This document shows positions 12,428-24,362 of a DNA stretch of 64,000 nucleotides, piece by piece. The notes beneath the pieces were generated by a model that saw only the letters and a list, made by a program, of their open reading frames with translations, was not told the origin of the DNA and made no database searches. Location of the stretch: the NCBI RefSeq assembly GCF_004027225.2, contig NC_044277.2:70991900-71055899 (forward strand), in the 5' to 3' direction. This DNA comes from Strigops habroptila. Lineage: Eukaryota; Chordata; Aves; Psittaciformes; Psittacidae. Position 1 is the stretch's first letter, and each line of letters starts with the position of its first letter. A program made the translations under genes and the position numbers.

Positions 12428-13180
12428 CAGACCCACGGAAAGGTGCCACCACAGGCTTAGCAGTTAGTACCTTTCTCCAGGAAATCCCAAAAAGCTCTGC
12501 CTCAGCAAGACTGGGAAATACAAACAGGGAGGGCTTCACCAACCATGGAAGCTGGTTAGCTCGAGGGAATGCACCAACATTTCACATATATATGTGTCCA
12601 GATAGTCTGAAGTAAAAGGACTGACACTCCACTGAGAAGCACCACTCTCAGAAGCACTTTGCTGCTCCCCTGTGCTCCAGCTGTTGCAGGGCCTGCAGGC
12701 CAGTGGCCCTGAGCCCACTTCAGCCTACTGAGGACGGGGGGAGCTGATTTGACAGAGATATTTAAAGGCAAATTTCACGCTGTGCAAGCTCTGATTTCTC
12801 ATTAAACATTCAATAGGAGTTTTAAGGTCAGAATCGAGTTGCTGGACATGTATGAGCTGAGCCTGCTAAAGTCAAGTATTGTAAGATGTTAAGCATCTTC
12901 TGTAACTCACTGTGCTCAGGGTTGTTAGCAGCTCATAGGAGCTCTCAGGACTTAGATGTTTGAAGATCCTTTTATGGCTGATGCCCATGAGAGTCATTAG
13001 CGGTGCAGTCACGGCAGCACTGAGCTCACTGCTGGCAGCCTGCTCCCATGTACAGCCAGTTTCTTGCTGGGATAGCAGCAGTGGGCAGTCTGAAGAGAGC
13101 TCCGCTGTCCAGTGATGCTTACCAAGGCTAGAGCTACTTCAGGCAGATCTGTTATGGGGTAGTTGCAGATATACACTTAG
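12428..13180. other. Non-coding, nothing recognised
   Basis: No supported exon. Parts may be decayed old repeats, but I cannot place them. Confidence 0.45.
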
Positions 13181-13262
13181 GCACCTGCCTGAGGAGCCAG
13201 ATTCTATAATCCATTTCTCGCAGTATTTCCACTGACATTGCTGGGAATTTTGGATGAGCCAA
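13181..13262. mobile_element. Ancient amniote repeat relic (probable)
   Basis: Phrases TTAGGCACCTGCCTGAGGAG, CCAGATTCT and CCACTGACATTGCTGGGAAT occur in the order that I associate with an old turtle/archosaur interspersed repeat (taggcacct... gccagattct... cattgac... ggga). The match is loose, and the family assignment is from memory. Confidence 0.35.
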
Positions 13263-15120
13263 ACAAAGTGGGTTGTAAAGAATACAAGGTAGAGCAATGT
13301 ATAGCAAAAAAGATGAAGTGGCCTTATAGCTGTCTAGTTCATTGCCAGCTAAATCTTATCTCAGACTAAGTCGACTAAAGAAACTTTTCCTTTGCTATCA
13401 GGTTTACTGTGGGAAGCATCTAATAAGGCTGCACAGAGAATAGTTTCCCTCAGATTCATTCTTAAATACAAATAGTAATTATTATTGCAGGAGGTACAAC
13501 ATTTCGACTGCTGTGTATGACTATTTTCCACTCAGTGTTTTCCTCTAGCGATCTTACCAACTCGAATCCTCAAGACCAATAGCACATCACATTCATGCTG
13601 CTTCAGTCTGTTACCAGGCAGCTGATAATTAAATACAAATATACAATGGAAAAGTTCTGAAAATTGAGAATCAGCAAAAAAGTTTCTAGCACGGAGTTTG
13701 CACATTCGCTACAACAGCTGAGTGTGCCAGGAGGGTGCTCCTCATCTATCTTTCCACTGCAAGATATTTGTTGTGGTCCTAATTCTTCAGAGAATGGCCT
13801 GCGTGCAGTGTCCAGAGGGTTTGCCTGCAATTGTGAATGTGTTGGGTGGGCGGTCCTCATTCAGTTTGGAAATTCTCATCAAGATGAGGATGGTGAAGAT
13901 TTATCTCCTGAAGTGTGGTAAATTTCCATAGGCAAAAAAGGGTAGCCGATGTTTTGTACAACCAGGAATTTCCCCCAGACAATTTCTACTATAATTCTAA
14001 GTGTGACCAGCTTTGTTTCACAATCCTTATCACACCTAGTCCCCGAGAAACACCTCCCAGTGCTATTTTGCTCTCAGATGGCTCTTCATACATTGCAGTG
14101 CCAGAAGTCCTTAAGAAAATATCACAGACCTCACGCTAAACAGCTGTTGGGCAGCTATTTGAACATAACATAGGAAATACAGATTGCCATTCCCGTTCCA
14201 CATGGTATCTAATATTTAATAGATCTTCCCTTGTTTATAATCTTTGATCATCAAACCGTAGTGTCAGATTTATTTTTTTTTTTTTAACTTCAGAAAAGAA
14301 CTCTATCACCTTTTAGCAAAGCTTTTACCTCAAAAGCGTCTCAAAGTTCCATGGTTTCCTCTCCTTACACATCACGGAAATACCATCTCTGCTACTGACA
14401 CCTAAATACAAAACATCACAACCAAAATCTTCTTTCTTTCCCATCGATCTGTTCATGTAATTTTCCCCTTTGCATTGCTGTGCTCACTCCTCAGCCACTG
14501 TTGCAACATACCTATTACCTTTCTCCTAACTTGTCTAACATTGGCTTCCCACTGTCCTTTACTTGATCTCTCCCATCATAATTGTTTCTCATTTACATAT
14601 AAGCATTTGAGGCAATTGCCTCTAGGCTTTCTTCCCACATAGCTTTTCTTCACTGACTTTCTTGAACTCAGCTGCGAGTCCTTTGCTCTCTCCAGTGTAT
14701 TTTCCACTGACTTCTACCATACTACTGTTTTTGAGTCACCTGTGCACAATTAGAAAGCCCCCCTTGTTGTTTTCTCTACCTCAGCCTTGCAACTCTTTCT
14801 TTGTGAGCTTCTTATCTAGAGATCAGAGAAACTCTTGGTGCCTTATGGACACTACCACAAACACAAGACAAATAATTGTTGTAATAATGCAAGGAAATGC
14901 AGATGACAGCTGATCAGATATGTGAGATTTTAATCTGTATGTAGGTGAGAAGAGAGAAAAAAGAACAGTTTGTCATCAATGGCTTGTTAACTTCTTTCCA
15001 TTTTAGGAACAGTAAATGCAAAGAGAGGGGGTTTAGATTCTAAAAGAAAAAGTAGAAAAATATCCTCCAGTAAGGGAACGTAATAGGCTGAATGTCACTG
15101 CAGACGTGCTTTTGGCATAA
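13263..15120. other. Non-coding, nothing recognised
   Basis: Several 70 to 85 codon frames overlap on both strands around 13,600-14,170 and 14,660-14,910 without domain content. Plus-strand sequence at 14,480-14,700 is pyrimidine-rich. Confidence 0.5.
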
Positions 15121-15180
15121 AGGACAGGTATATATTGTGTGACCGGTGATTGTATATAGGACAGGTATATATTGTGTGAC
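15121..15180. repeat. Short tandem duplication, 37-base period
   Basis: A 23-base string beginning AGGACAGGTATATATTG occurs at 15,121-15,143 and again exactly at 15,158-15,180. The two copies are separated by 14 bases, giving 1.6 copies of a 37-base unit. Identity of the copies suggests a recent duplication or continuing homogenisation. Confidence 0.9.
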
Positions 15181-16907
15181 TGACTAAAGTGGAACCACAA
15201 AGTGGAATGATATTTGCTGTTCAGGAAGGACCATCTCAAGTTTATATGTATTTACAATATTAGTGGAATTAAAGACTCTGATTATGGATGTACACATGCA
15301 CACGTACATGCATACATGCAGAAAACACTTGGGATGGGTGTACAAAAGACAACATCAGCCCCACACATTGTATTATATCACTGGTTGAAAAACGTCCCTT
15401 CCAAAACTTGTTATTTCTGCTGTTACTGATCCCTTCCAAACATGAGAATTCATAAAGTATAGCCACAGCTGTACTTCAGTTTAAATTTCTCAAGTAATTT
15501 TCCATTTTGGAAAAGAGGGGTAAAACTTTTCTGTGTATACAAAAGAGACTGAATTAAGAAGGGTTATCATACTTCCCTTGTGCTATCCATTGCATCTGAA
15601 GTTCAAAGAATTCAAATTTAACTCTTTTTTTCTGCACACATATCATGAAGGTACTCTGGGTCTATATACAGGGTGAAGATCACAGTGATCAGGACCTAAT
15701 CTACCGAAGCAGAGATGAAGATGTCCCTGAGCCTAGTCAGATAGTGGTTCGGTTCCAAGATCAACACTATTAATCAGGCATTTCTCCACTAACAGAGCTG
15801 TGTAAGAGCTGACAGATGTTTCTCTTGAGAGACTACTGCCAAAATTAATCCTACCTGAGAAAGTATCTGGAAATAGGAAAAATATATAAGTCTGTTTTTG
15901 TATGGCCTTAATTTAATAAGATAAGGAAGACATTAAAATTTCAGAATGATAGTTGACTTGCAAATAGATAGTTCATCCTCTTCCTCAACTACTCTCAAGA
16001 TTATTCCCTACAGATTAAAAAACTTGAAAGAGGGTATTGGTCTGATTTTCTGGCAAAGGTGAATGAAACCAGTCTGCTGTCTTTTCAGTGCTGTCTACTA
16101 AGAAGCAGGAAGAATTCGAGAATTGTGTTAATGACCTAATGTGTTGGTCATAGAGGTTTGTTTTTTCTTTTTCTTTTAAATCTATCTCTTAAAGTCTCTG
16201 GGCTATTTTTTCAAATCACAAATCTCTAATGAAGTCACATTAGAAAGATTCAGAAGTATGCTATGCTCATTTTTTCAGAAAGAGTAAACTACTAATAGTA
16301 CTGCTAATACTTGAAGTATTGATCCAGCTTCACTGCTCACAAAAACTTCCATAAAAAATCCTAATTTTTCCAAGTTAATTTATTACTGATAATTATTTAG
16401 TGGAGATCTCCTAACACTTGCATTTCATGGTGGTTCAATATTCAATTGTTTTATTTGATTATGTGAATCAATAACGTTGTTTCTGAACTGCCAGAAAGTG
16501 GAAAGAATATCCACATTCTAGTGAATCTAGTATTCATTCTGTGAGAGATTTGTTTTCACCAAACATTTCTATTAATAAAATTCAATTCAGCTTTGCAGTA
16601 ACTACACTCATTTGGCCCTAGAAAACAACACTGGTGTCTATGAGGTCTGCCATCTTCCACAGGACCCACCCTGATCAGGAGACTGTCCATTAAGATCCCT
16701 GTATATAGTTAATGATGAATTATAACTCCTGATACCTGCCGCACATATGTACCAAATATCCTGAGCCTGGATAAGCAAACCAATTTTAAGTAAACCATAT
16801 TCCCTATCTTTGTGCCTTCCTGTTCCAGTGTATTTCAATACAGATGAGAGTGTACTTCTCTCTGGATTATCTTATTTATAGTTAATGATGACAGGTATGT
16901 GGTCAGA
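15181..16907. other. Non-coding, nothing recognised
   Basis: AT-rich unique-looking sequence. A 15-base string TATAGTTAATGATGA occurs near 16,703 and again near 16,877; nothing else stands out. Confidence 0.5.
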
Positions 16908-16940
16908 GTGCCGTTGTGGTGAGAATGCCGTTGTGATCTC
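16908..16940. repeat. Short imperfect tandem duplication
   Basis: The phrase TGCCGTTGTG appears twice about 18 bases apart, within AGAGTGCCGTTGTGGTGAG and GAATGCCGTTGTGATC. Local slippage duplication of no evident function. Confidence 0.75.
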
Positions 16941-17330
16941 TATCACTTGCTGGAAACCTTTTTTGTTTAATAGCAGTTAAAAATTTATCTTAAGGAATCC
17001 AAGGGGAAGATTTCTTCTATAATAAACAGAGCAAGAAAGCAGAAGATTAGTGTTGCAATTTACAAGCAATAGGCTTGGACAGTCTTCACTGTGCAGTTTT
17101 GAGTGAACCACTCAGTCTGCATCATAGTTCTCTGGAGAAAATGGCAATGTTGACACTTCTCTATTTGACAAAGGTATTCAGAGGACACCTGAATGTCCTC
17201 TGATGGATAAACATTTGAAAATTTCAGGAAGTGTGATAAAAGGATCCATTATAAGGGCACGTCTACAGGGCAGACTCAAGCTTCTATACCTTCACATTGA
17301 GCTGGCCAGATGACTATCCAGCTGTGAGCT
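16941..17330. other. Non-coding, nothing recognised
   Basis: AT-rich DNA leading to the LTR-like segment. Confidence 0.5.
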
Positions 17331-17500
17331 TGTGGTGAATTAACCTTGGCTGGCTGCCCACCAAGCTGCTCCCTCACCCCCCTTCCTCAACAGGACAGGG
17401 AGAGAAAATACAATTAAAAAGCTCATGGGTCGAGATAAAGACAGAAAGATCACCAATTACCATGAAGGGCAAACCAGACTCATCTTGGGGCAGCTCCACC
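17331..17500 (-). mobile_element. LTR-like fragment of an avian endogenous retrovirus (degraded)
   Basis: The segment starts TGTGGTGAATTAACC, continues through CTGGCTGCCCACCAAGCTGC and CTCATGGGTCGAGATAAAGA, then CACCAATTACCATGAAGGGC and CAAACCAGACTCATCTTGGG. I recognise these successive phrases as the end region of a widespread avian ERV LTR family, here reading in the antisense direction, so the LTR lies on the minus strand. Its outer end would be near 17,331; the inner boundary is unclear, and sequence to about 17,690 might belong to it. No retroviral gene (gag, pol, env) is recognisable beside it, so it is a solo or truncated LTR. Family naming is from memory. Confidence 0.5.
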
Positions 17501-20500
17501 CCACTGCCTTCCTCCCCAAACTTTGCAATGTAAACCCAATGAGCTGGGAGACAAACAGCCATACTGATGCTAGCTTGAAGAAACCAGCAAGGCTGTCTGA
17601 CCCAGTGTGGAGCTGCTTACTCCAGAAGATGCACAGCATAGCTAGGGAACATTGTGTCTCTTCCCTTGATCCAGATGCAGGCATGTCCTTTTGGCAGGTA
17701 AGCAGCTTTTTACCACATAGGCTTCTAAAAAGCTGTGCTTCAGATTATGTTTATTATTTGGATTACCTGAAAATAAGCAGATGCCACTCAGGGTCTAGGA
17801 CTCCATCATGTGTGGCAGCGTGCAAACAGTTCATGACCTATGTTTAATCAGACAACAGATAAACAACAGCTACAACAGCTCAGAGAACTCAAGGAAATGG
17901 TGAGATATCATAAGGTGAATCAATAAGCTGGGGCTTGAAGTGCAACATCATTGTAGCTGTTGTCAAGCTTTGTAGAGACAAACAGGTTGGAGGGAGAAAA
18001 TGAAGTAGCCAGGATGGTACGTACAGACACAACCTTCCCAGCCCCACAACTAACCAGAGAAAGCGCTGACTTGAAAAGAGAATAAGCAGGCTGGGGAGAG
18101 TGGTCAGGGATACAAGAGCTTCCCAGCACAAGTACAGTAAGTAAATCTTAGAGCTGAGAGTAGATACAAACTTCCAAACCACGTGCAATGATGTTTCCAG
18201 ACATGACCAGGACATGACAAGATAGGCTTGCCTTATCTCTGACAAGGGTGAGAGACAATGTGAAAGGTGACTGAGACACAAGGTGATGAGAATTTAAATG
18301 TGAATTTCAGCTACCAGCAGGCTTAGGAAGGGCTCCACCTGGGCAAAGTCATGCAGAAAGGATCCACAGCTTTCAAGCATATTCTTTGGAGGAGGAGACA
18401 ATAAAGGCGGTTTGAAGGGAGGGCCATGTTATTTATTCTGGTCTGAAGCAACAAGTGTTATACACTGTTATTGTGGAGTTGATCATGTCGAGAATACATA
18501 TTAGCTTTGTAGCTGCCACAGCTTCTCTTTGTCCCATGCCTGCCACTTCCCTGGGTATGTCCTTCCTAGCGAGCACCTCAGGAGACTCAAGATGGAAAAG
18601 GATGATATTAGGGTGAAATTAGCCATAAAGAAAACATTTAAATAAAAATTATTAACCCAGTGTTAGAGCTATTATGGGACAGAAAAGAAATGTCAGAGAA
18701 AAAAAATGTGTACCACAACTGCCCCATTACACTATAATTAGTTTATCTTTGTATAATTTATGGTTAGCTCTGTGTCAATGAATTCAAGCAAGAAGAAACC
18801 CGGGCCTGCAGCGAGGCTGACAAGAGAGGAGCCGATGATGCCTGGATTGCATGGAATTTTTAAGGGTGTTCTGGGAACTCAGATGCGCTCCATCTTCGGA
18901 AATTGAAATGAAACAGCTCCTTCTTGTACAAGTTCACTGACATCAAACTAATTACAAGCTAGGCACCTAGATATCTTCAGAAACATGTGCTTAGATTTCC
19001 AATTTTACCTTGGTACAGGTAAATACTCTAGGAGGAATTTGGAGGACTTCTCACTGCTTATTTTATATAATCAGTGTAGCGGCTCTTGATAGGCATCAGC
19101 TGAGTTTAATGAAAAGTATTATTTATCTCAAGGAAGGTGAACAATTATTTGTTTTCTGGTTCTCTAACTCCTTCTTCCCTTTAGAGACTAATATTTGACT
19201 AGAAAAATAATCATTAAGAGAGTTTATACTGTTAGATGGAAATCTAGCCCAGTTACCTGACTTAATGACACAAACATGCAGTAATATGTATATATTGATG
19301 CCTTGAAGTGAATATCAGGATGTTTTGTCCTGCAAGGTAAATATTGATCAACGTGTACAGTGTATTTTCCCTTTGGATCAATATGCCTGTTTCTTCTTAA
19401 ATCAATAAGTATTTATTCTTACATAAAAGAAAAGTTTGGCTCATAATTGGATAAAAGTGGGTATATAGTAAATGAGAACATTTTTCTTGCTTAACTCTAA
19501 CAGTCGTGGGGCTCAGGGTTTCTTAAAAAAGTCAGACCAACCATGTAGAATGCTGCATATAAGGTTCAGAAAATGCTGTCACTCACATCTGCTGGGCTAA
19601 TATAATAAGCATCCACATATATGACCCAGTTTCCTAATCAGAGAACAATGGTGCTTGCTTAACTCAGCTGAAGCAGTCAATATTCCACATACAGCTCTCT
19701 GCTTTTTGGTTATGTTTAACTTCTTGGAGTATTTCTTTGTGTGTATGTTTAAATGACAGGTACGAACACTCAGGGAATCCTGGAACCTGTTTTGTAATTA
19801 GGTATCTTCAAGCTCTGCATCCTAACTATTGTTCAGTTGCAACTGATAGCGTGACTTTGAAATAAAAGAGAAGACGAGAATTTGACCATTATTTTGGAAC
19901 CTCACCATTTTCAGAATCTGCAAATTTTCATCTTTATTCTACTTTATTCCAGATACATGCAGAAATCCTTCACTACAAAAGCTTTTCCTGCCACTTTGCT
20001 ATTCATGTGGTTGCTGCCACAGGCTATTATTAGCAAAAAACTCCACAAACCAAACAAAATCAAAATCCAAACTCACCACTCCCAAAGTCCATCACATAAA
20101 TGAATAAGGCAAACTAGCCAGCTGTGAAAGTGCTAGTCTGATCTATCCTAAGTGAGAATTTGGTCTAGTAGATCTCAGTCTAAAAACTATAATATATCAA
20201 GGAAAAATACTCAGGGAAACAAAGTAACAAATACTATTTAAATATACAAAACCAAACAAACTAACAAAACCCCGTTATGGTTATTCTGGCAGCTCCTTTT
20301 TTTTCCTGAAGCATTCAGAAAAGAAAGAAGTATCAGAAGCATTGTCACATTTTGAAAATTTAAGAAGATAAATGGTTTATAAAAATAAAATAACTTAATA
20401 TTATTAAGTGCATTAAGGCAGAGGAAGTAAAAAGATTCATGAACACACACACACCTTTTAATAGATCTTATGAATAAATGCATTACTAAGTAAAGTAATA

Positions 20501-21082
20501 AAAAAGTACTTTTACCCTCTAAAGAACTGCAATTAGGGTTCTCATTTCTCTCCTACTGCAGTAATACTTCACCAAAGTCAGAAGCTGTCTGATGAGTTTG
20601 GCTTGTAAGAGGAAACCTCAATTTTCAATCTCCAGTACTGCCAGGTGAAAACACCTTTCAATTTATGTGGTACATTTATGCCACTACATTGACATTTGTT
20701 TTCCCCAAGTGAGTTGAGATATTAATGGATTTTGCATAGTTTTGATTGCCTGCTATGTGGCAAATTAAGGTACTCTTGTTAGGACTAGTTTGCCATTAGG
20801 TTACTTTTTTTTTGACAGATGGAATTTCAGACCATCTAAGGTAAGGCCAGTGTATGGTAGCACAGGCTTCATAAACCGCTTGTGCCGTTTTGGGGGAAAT
20901 AGTCCCCCCACCAAATATTTCCGGTGGAATTGCAAAGTATAATACACACCTTCCAGCACTTGTCAATCTCTTTTATACTCCAGATTTCTGAGCTCTGAGT
21001 GAGACTGTGCAGGACTAAGCAATCTACATACCCAGTCACCCACTGACAAGGGAGGTAGAGACTGAGTGAAGGAAAGCTGGTG
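17501..21082. other. Non-coding, nothing recognised
   Basis: A plus-strand donor-like GGCAG|GTAAGC lies at 17,697 and ends a stretch of open frame, but no acceptor partner is clear. A minus-strand open frame of 130 codons at 17,889-18,281 is low-complexity and hydrophobic. The string TAGGCACCTAGATATCTT near 18,960 may be another scrap of ancient amniote repeat. The rest is AT-rich unique-looking DNA. Confidence 0.45.
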
Positions 21083-21101
21083 GCTGCTGCTGCTGCTGCA
21101 G
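21083..21101. repeat. (CTG)n / (CAG)n short trinucleotide repeat
   Basis: About five to six CTG units on the plus strand (CAG on the minus), followed within 10 bases by an AAGAAGAAG stretch. It is too short to be notable by itself and is not in a supported exon. Confidence 0.85.
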
Positions 21102-21359
21102 AGGCATAAGAAGAAGAACCCATCCAGCAGCCCCCAGGGTGAGTGGGAAAGTGTTGAAGGAATCACTTTTTCTTTACTTATTCTGAGGCTACTGCAGCAA
21201 TTGGCTATTTGACCAAAGCACTGCAAGTTGTAAGTGCCTAACATTGTTAACATTGCATGCATAATTTCATTATTATTAATAAACAGGGTGAAAACTAACA
21301 GATGGTTTAATTGCACTTCACTGTGCAATTTCACAACTTACAAAAGTGTAACAGTCGCA
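21102..21359. other. Non-coding, nothing recognised
   Basis: Ordinary AT-rich sequence. Confidence 0.5.
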
Positions 21360-21760
21360 AATTGGCCAGTACAACCTCTACACTCCAAATAGCACCAATT
21401 TTCCTCCATGTCCTGCAACTTTTCTTCACCACTCCCACAAGCATGGGAATTTTGCAATTATTTTGTCTAATTCTTCCAGTTTCCCCAGTGACCCCATCCA
21501 CCCTATCATCCCTCGATCTCCTTCAGACCCATTTTCTCTCCTTTTGTTGTTCTTCTATATAATCCATCTCCCCTGTTCCCATGCTAATTCTGCAGCAGTC
21601 TCTCCCATCCTTGACTTCCCTTGCCTTTCTAGTTACCTCCTACATTTCCCCTTCATATCTGAACACATTGAGTGTACTGTCTGCAAGCACCGATAAGATT
21701 TCCTGTATTCCATTTCCACCCTAAAGTGTCTAATCTAGTTTCTGCACCTTTTACTCCATT
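21360..21760. other. Pyrimidine-rich stretch
   Basis: About 400 bases in which the plus strand is dominated by C and T in short CCT/CTT/TCC words, with few purine runs. Frames on the plus strand are rich in Ser, Pro and Leu for that reason alone. No repeat family is recognised. Cause unknown: it could be an old pyrimidine-rich repeat or strand-asymmetric mutation. Confidence 0.5.
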
Positions 21761-21763
21761 GAA

Positions 21764-21850
21764 AATAAGAACAGCTGAACTTGGTCAGACCAGAGGGCCA
21801 TCCTACCCTGTATTCTGTCTTACACAGTGGCTGAAACCAGATGCCTGTGA
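21764..21850. mobile_element. Ancient amniote repeat relic
   Basis: AAGAACAGCTGAACTTGGTC, then AGACCAGAGGGCCATCCTAC, TATTCTGTCTTACACAGTGG and CTGAAACCAGATGCC follow in the order of a repeat that I remember as very abundant in turtles and crocodilians (wording of the type 'gggtcagacc aaaggtccat ... cctgtctt ... acagtggcc ... ccagatgcc'). The linear agreement over about 85 bases is good for an old copy. I do not recall the formal family name or its orientation with confidence. Confidence 0.6.
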
Positions 21851-23640
21851 AATGTTATCAGTATGGGCAAGGATATAGTGATATTCTCTGCACCACCTCC
21901 ACACCACCTCCATCTGTTCTGCTTAAAATCTCTAATGATCACTTTCCAGCAAATCTTCAGAGCCAGAACTTGCTTATTCTTTTCCTTCTTGTCCTGTCTG
22001 CATCCTTTTGCATAATCTTTTTTTCTTGATGGCTTCAATGCCAATGCTGATTTTTGGTTCTCCTCCTAGCTTCATCACATTTTTTGGAAGCTCCCCTTGT
22101 TTGTTCTTTAATGATTATTTTGGGGAAGGCTTCTGTGCTCTCTCTTAGACCTCTTCTTCCCCCTTTCCCCTTCCAAAATAAGATGCAAGGTGCTTTCGCA
22201 ATCACAATTTCAGCTATCGATTCCATGTTGACTATTGACAAACTTATTAAACAGACTTTTCTCTCTGGTTTCTGTAATTTTTTGCCCAAAATGAAATTTC
22301 AGCCTTCTCCAACATGGTTTTGTGAATATTTCTTTAAGCTCAAGTTTAGCAGCGCCGAAACAGGAGTCACTCCTTTCCCCAAAGTTTTGACCGTGACCTC
22401 CTTCTGAACCATAGTACACCAAGTCATCAATTTTAGCAGCCTTACTTGTCTTGGTAAAACATCTATTATTTCCAACATTTATACACATACAAGCAATATT
22501 TTAAAGCTCCTGAGCAGTGATGATAAATGCAACAAAAAAGTCTTGATTTTGCATTTTTTTCTTGCAATATATGAATGATTTTCCCTGGAAAGTGAAATAG
22601 TAAAGATTTTATAGTAGTCTGAAACTAGATTATATGAATTCAACTTCCCTTTTTTTTCAGTTGGTGAGGGCCCTGTTTAGTAGTGAGATGAAGGATAAAG
22701 CCCAAAGCAATCAAGAACAATGTGAATGATGGAGATCATTCTGCTTCGGATAGAAGAAGCCTCCAGCTGCTTCTCCCAGCATTGCAAGAATCACTTCAGT
22801 AGAATGAGAGACGCCAGTAATGTCTTGATTAACTGGGTGTGTAGAGTTTTTAGGGGGTTACTTTTCTTGAAGCACACACACAAAACGCAAGACAGAGGAA
22901 ATCATATCATTACCCACATGAGCCTGTGGTTTGGAAAGATGAGCGGTTGGCTTCCAGCAGCTGCAAGGAATGATGGGGAGTCAGATAGGGCCAGGCTGTC
23001 ACACACTCCATATGCTTTTTCGCAACACTTTTTCCCCTCACTTTTCTTACATGCAGTAAGCATGCTGTCCAAATCTGCCAGAAAAATGAATTACATAGGT
23101 GTGCCCTCACTCAGCTATCAAATCCTTCTCTTCCAACCTACTAAATAAAGAGAGGGGCTGTTGCATTCATGAAAAAATAAATAATGAAAGCAAGGTAAAA
23201 TCGTTTTCATGCAAGCCCATACTAGAGAATCAGGAAGGTATTCATTTTATTTTGTGTATCTAGACAGTGATTTTAATGTTATGTAAATGCAGCAGGCAAT
23301 TCCTAATCTATCCTGAAATGTATGTGTCAGAGCTCTTGTGTAGTACAGGTTACTGATGATAAAAACAAGATGTGTTTTTATACAAGGAAGGCGCATGATT
23401 ACCAGCTTTAGAATTTTTTCTTTCATTACAAATTTAAAATAGGACAAGCCAGTGCAATGGAAACTGAGGGGTACCACCACAGAAAAAGCTAGTGTCTTTT
23501 CAGAATCAAGTTTGACAAGCATTGTTTGCCTCCCTCCTTGAAACCAGAACAGCTAGACATGGTAGCAGCCTCTTAGAATTTAAAACTGATTAAGTAGAAA
23601 AGCTTCTATTAATCCTTAGTGCACCAGTGTTCCTCATTTT
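21851..23640. other. Non-coding, nothing recognised
   Basis: A 140-codon plus-strand frame at 22,726-23,148 begins 66 bases after an acceptor-like tract (TTCCCTTTTTTTTCAG, ending near 22,661). The protein shows no recognisable domain, so I do not call a gene. Several shorter frames overlap at 22,035-22,490 on both strands. Confidence 0.45.
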
Positions 23641-23684
23641 TCTTTCTTCTTTTTTCTTTTCTTTTGACTTTTTTTTTCTTGCAG
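23641..23684 (+). other. Strong splice-acceptor-like polypyrimidine tract
   Basis: About 40 bases of nearly pure C/T (TCTTTCTTCTTTTTTC and onward) are followed by TTGCAG ending at 23,684, with a TTTGAC-type branch candidate near 23,667. This is a near-ideal 3' splice site on the plus strand. A possible donor TTAG|GTAACT lies at 23,893/23,894, giving a 209-base candidate exon with stops in every frame. Without transcript data it may be a chance pyrimidine tract. Confidence 0.25.
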
Positions 23685-24287
23685 AAAGGAAACTTATCTT
23701 GTCTAAAGAACTTCTCCAAACACTCTGTTGAGTTGAGGTTGTCATGATAAGACAATCTTAACATCAGGAGGCTTTTTCAGAGAGGAAGAAGCAGCTCAGA
23801 TACAGGCAAGGTCCAAGCCTCAGATCCAACTGTCAAGGAAGCTGATGCACAAAATGTCTTAAACTGACATTTATGTTGCTGTTATATGCTTAGGTAACTT
23901 GGTAGAACAATCCAGAGTCTCAAACCAAGACTCATCTGCTACCTCAATCTGGCAACCCCTCAGCTTGTGTTTCCCCAGTGAAGTCAGCACCCTGCTTTTA
24001 CCCCACAAGCCAGCAGTTAGACCATAGACACAGATTGTTCATCCACATAGACATCTCTTCTCTGCCTGAGCAAACTCAGATTTACTTGTACATCCTGCTG
24101 GTTGAATCCCTGTGACTCACATGCACTCCTGTGGAGTCATGAAAAGCACTAAGCTACAGGACCTAGCTCCAAGCCTCTTCCCCACTTGTATAAAGCTGTT
24201 ATGATTTAATAGGCAAGGCAGGGACAGCATTTCCCTGAATGGTCAATACCTCAGTAGTTCAATCATCTGGCAACGTTGTCTTAGGCA
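23685..24287. other. Non-coding, nothing recognised
   Basis: Contains the possible non-coding exon body after the acceptor-like site at 23,684. Nothing else recognised. Confidence 0.45.
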
Positions 24288-24362
24288 GAGACAGACTGCT
24301 TTTTACAGGCAGATGGGGAACTTGAACCCAGGTCTCCTACAGCTGTAACAGCACTATCAGAT
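24288..24362 (-). mobile_element. MIR SINE-like fragment
   Basis: TTTTTACAGGCAGATGGGGA followed by ACTTGAACCCAGGTCTCCTA and CAGCTGTAACAGCACTATCA fits the antisense of a MIR: the 'attttacagatgagg' core phrase followed by the 'gaacccaggtctcc' phrase from the tRNA-derived part. The middle of the element is deleted. Old and diverged. Confidence 0.45.

Noticed and set aside
17425..17847. 140-codon plus-strand frame
   Set aside because: Its start lies in LTR-like sequence read antisense, and the protein has no domain. The donor-like site inside it at 17,697 argues against one continuous frame.
17889..18281. 130-codon minus-strand frame
   Set aside because: Leu- and Ser-rich reading of a purine-rich plus strand; no domain and no conserved motif.
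22726..23148. 140-codon plus-strand frame after an acceptor-like tract
   Set aside because: No domain or repeat content recognised and the composition looks non-coding. An acceptor alone does not support it.
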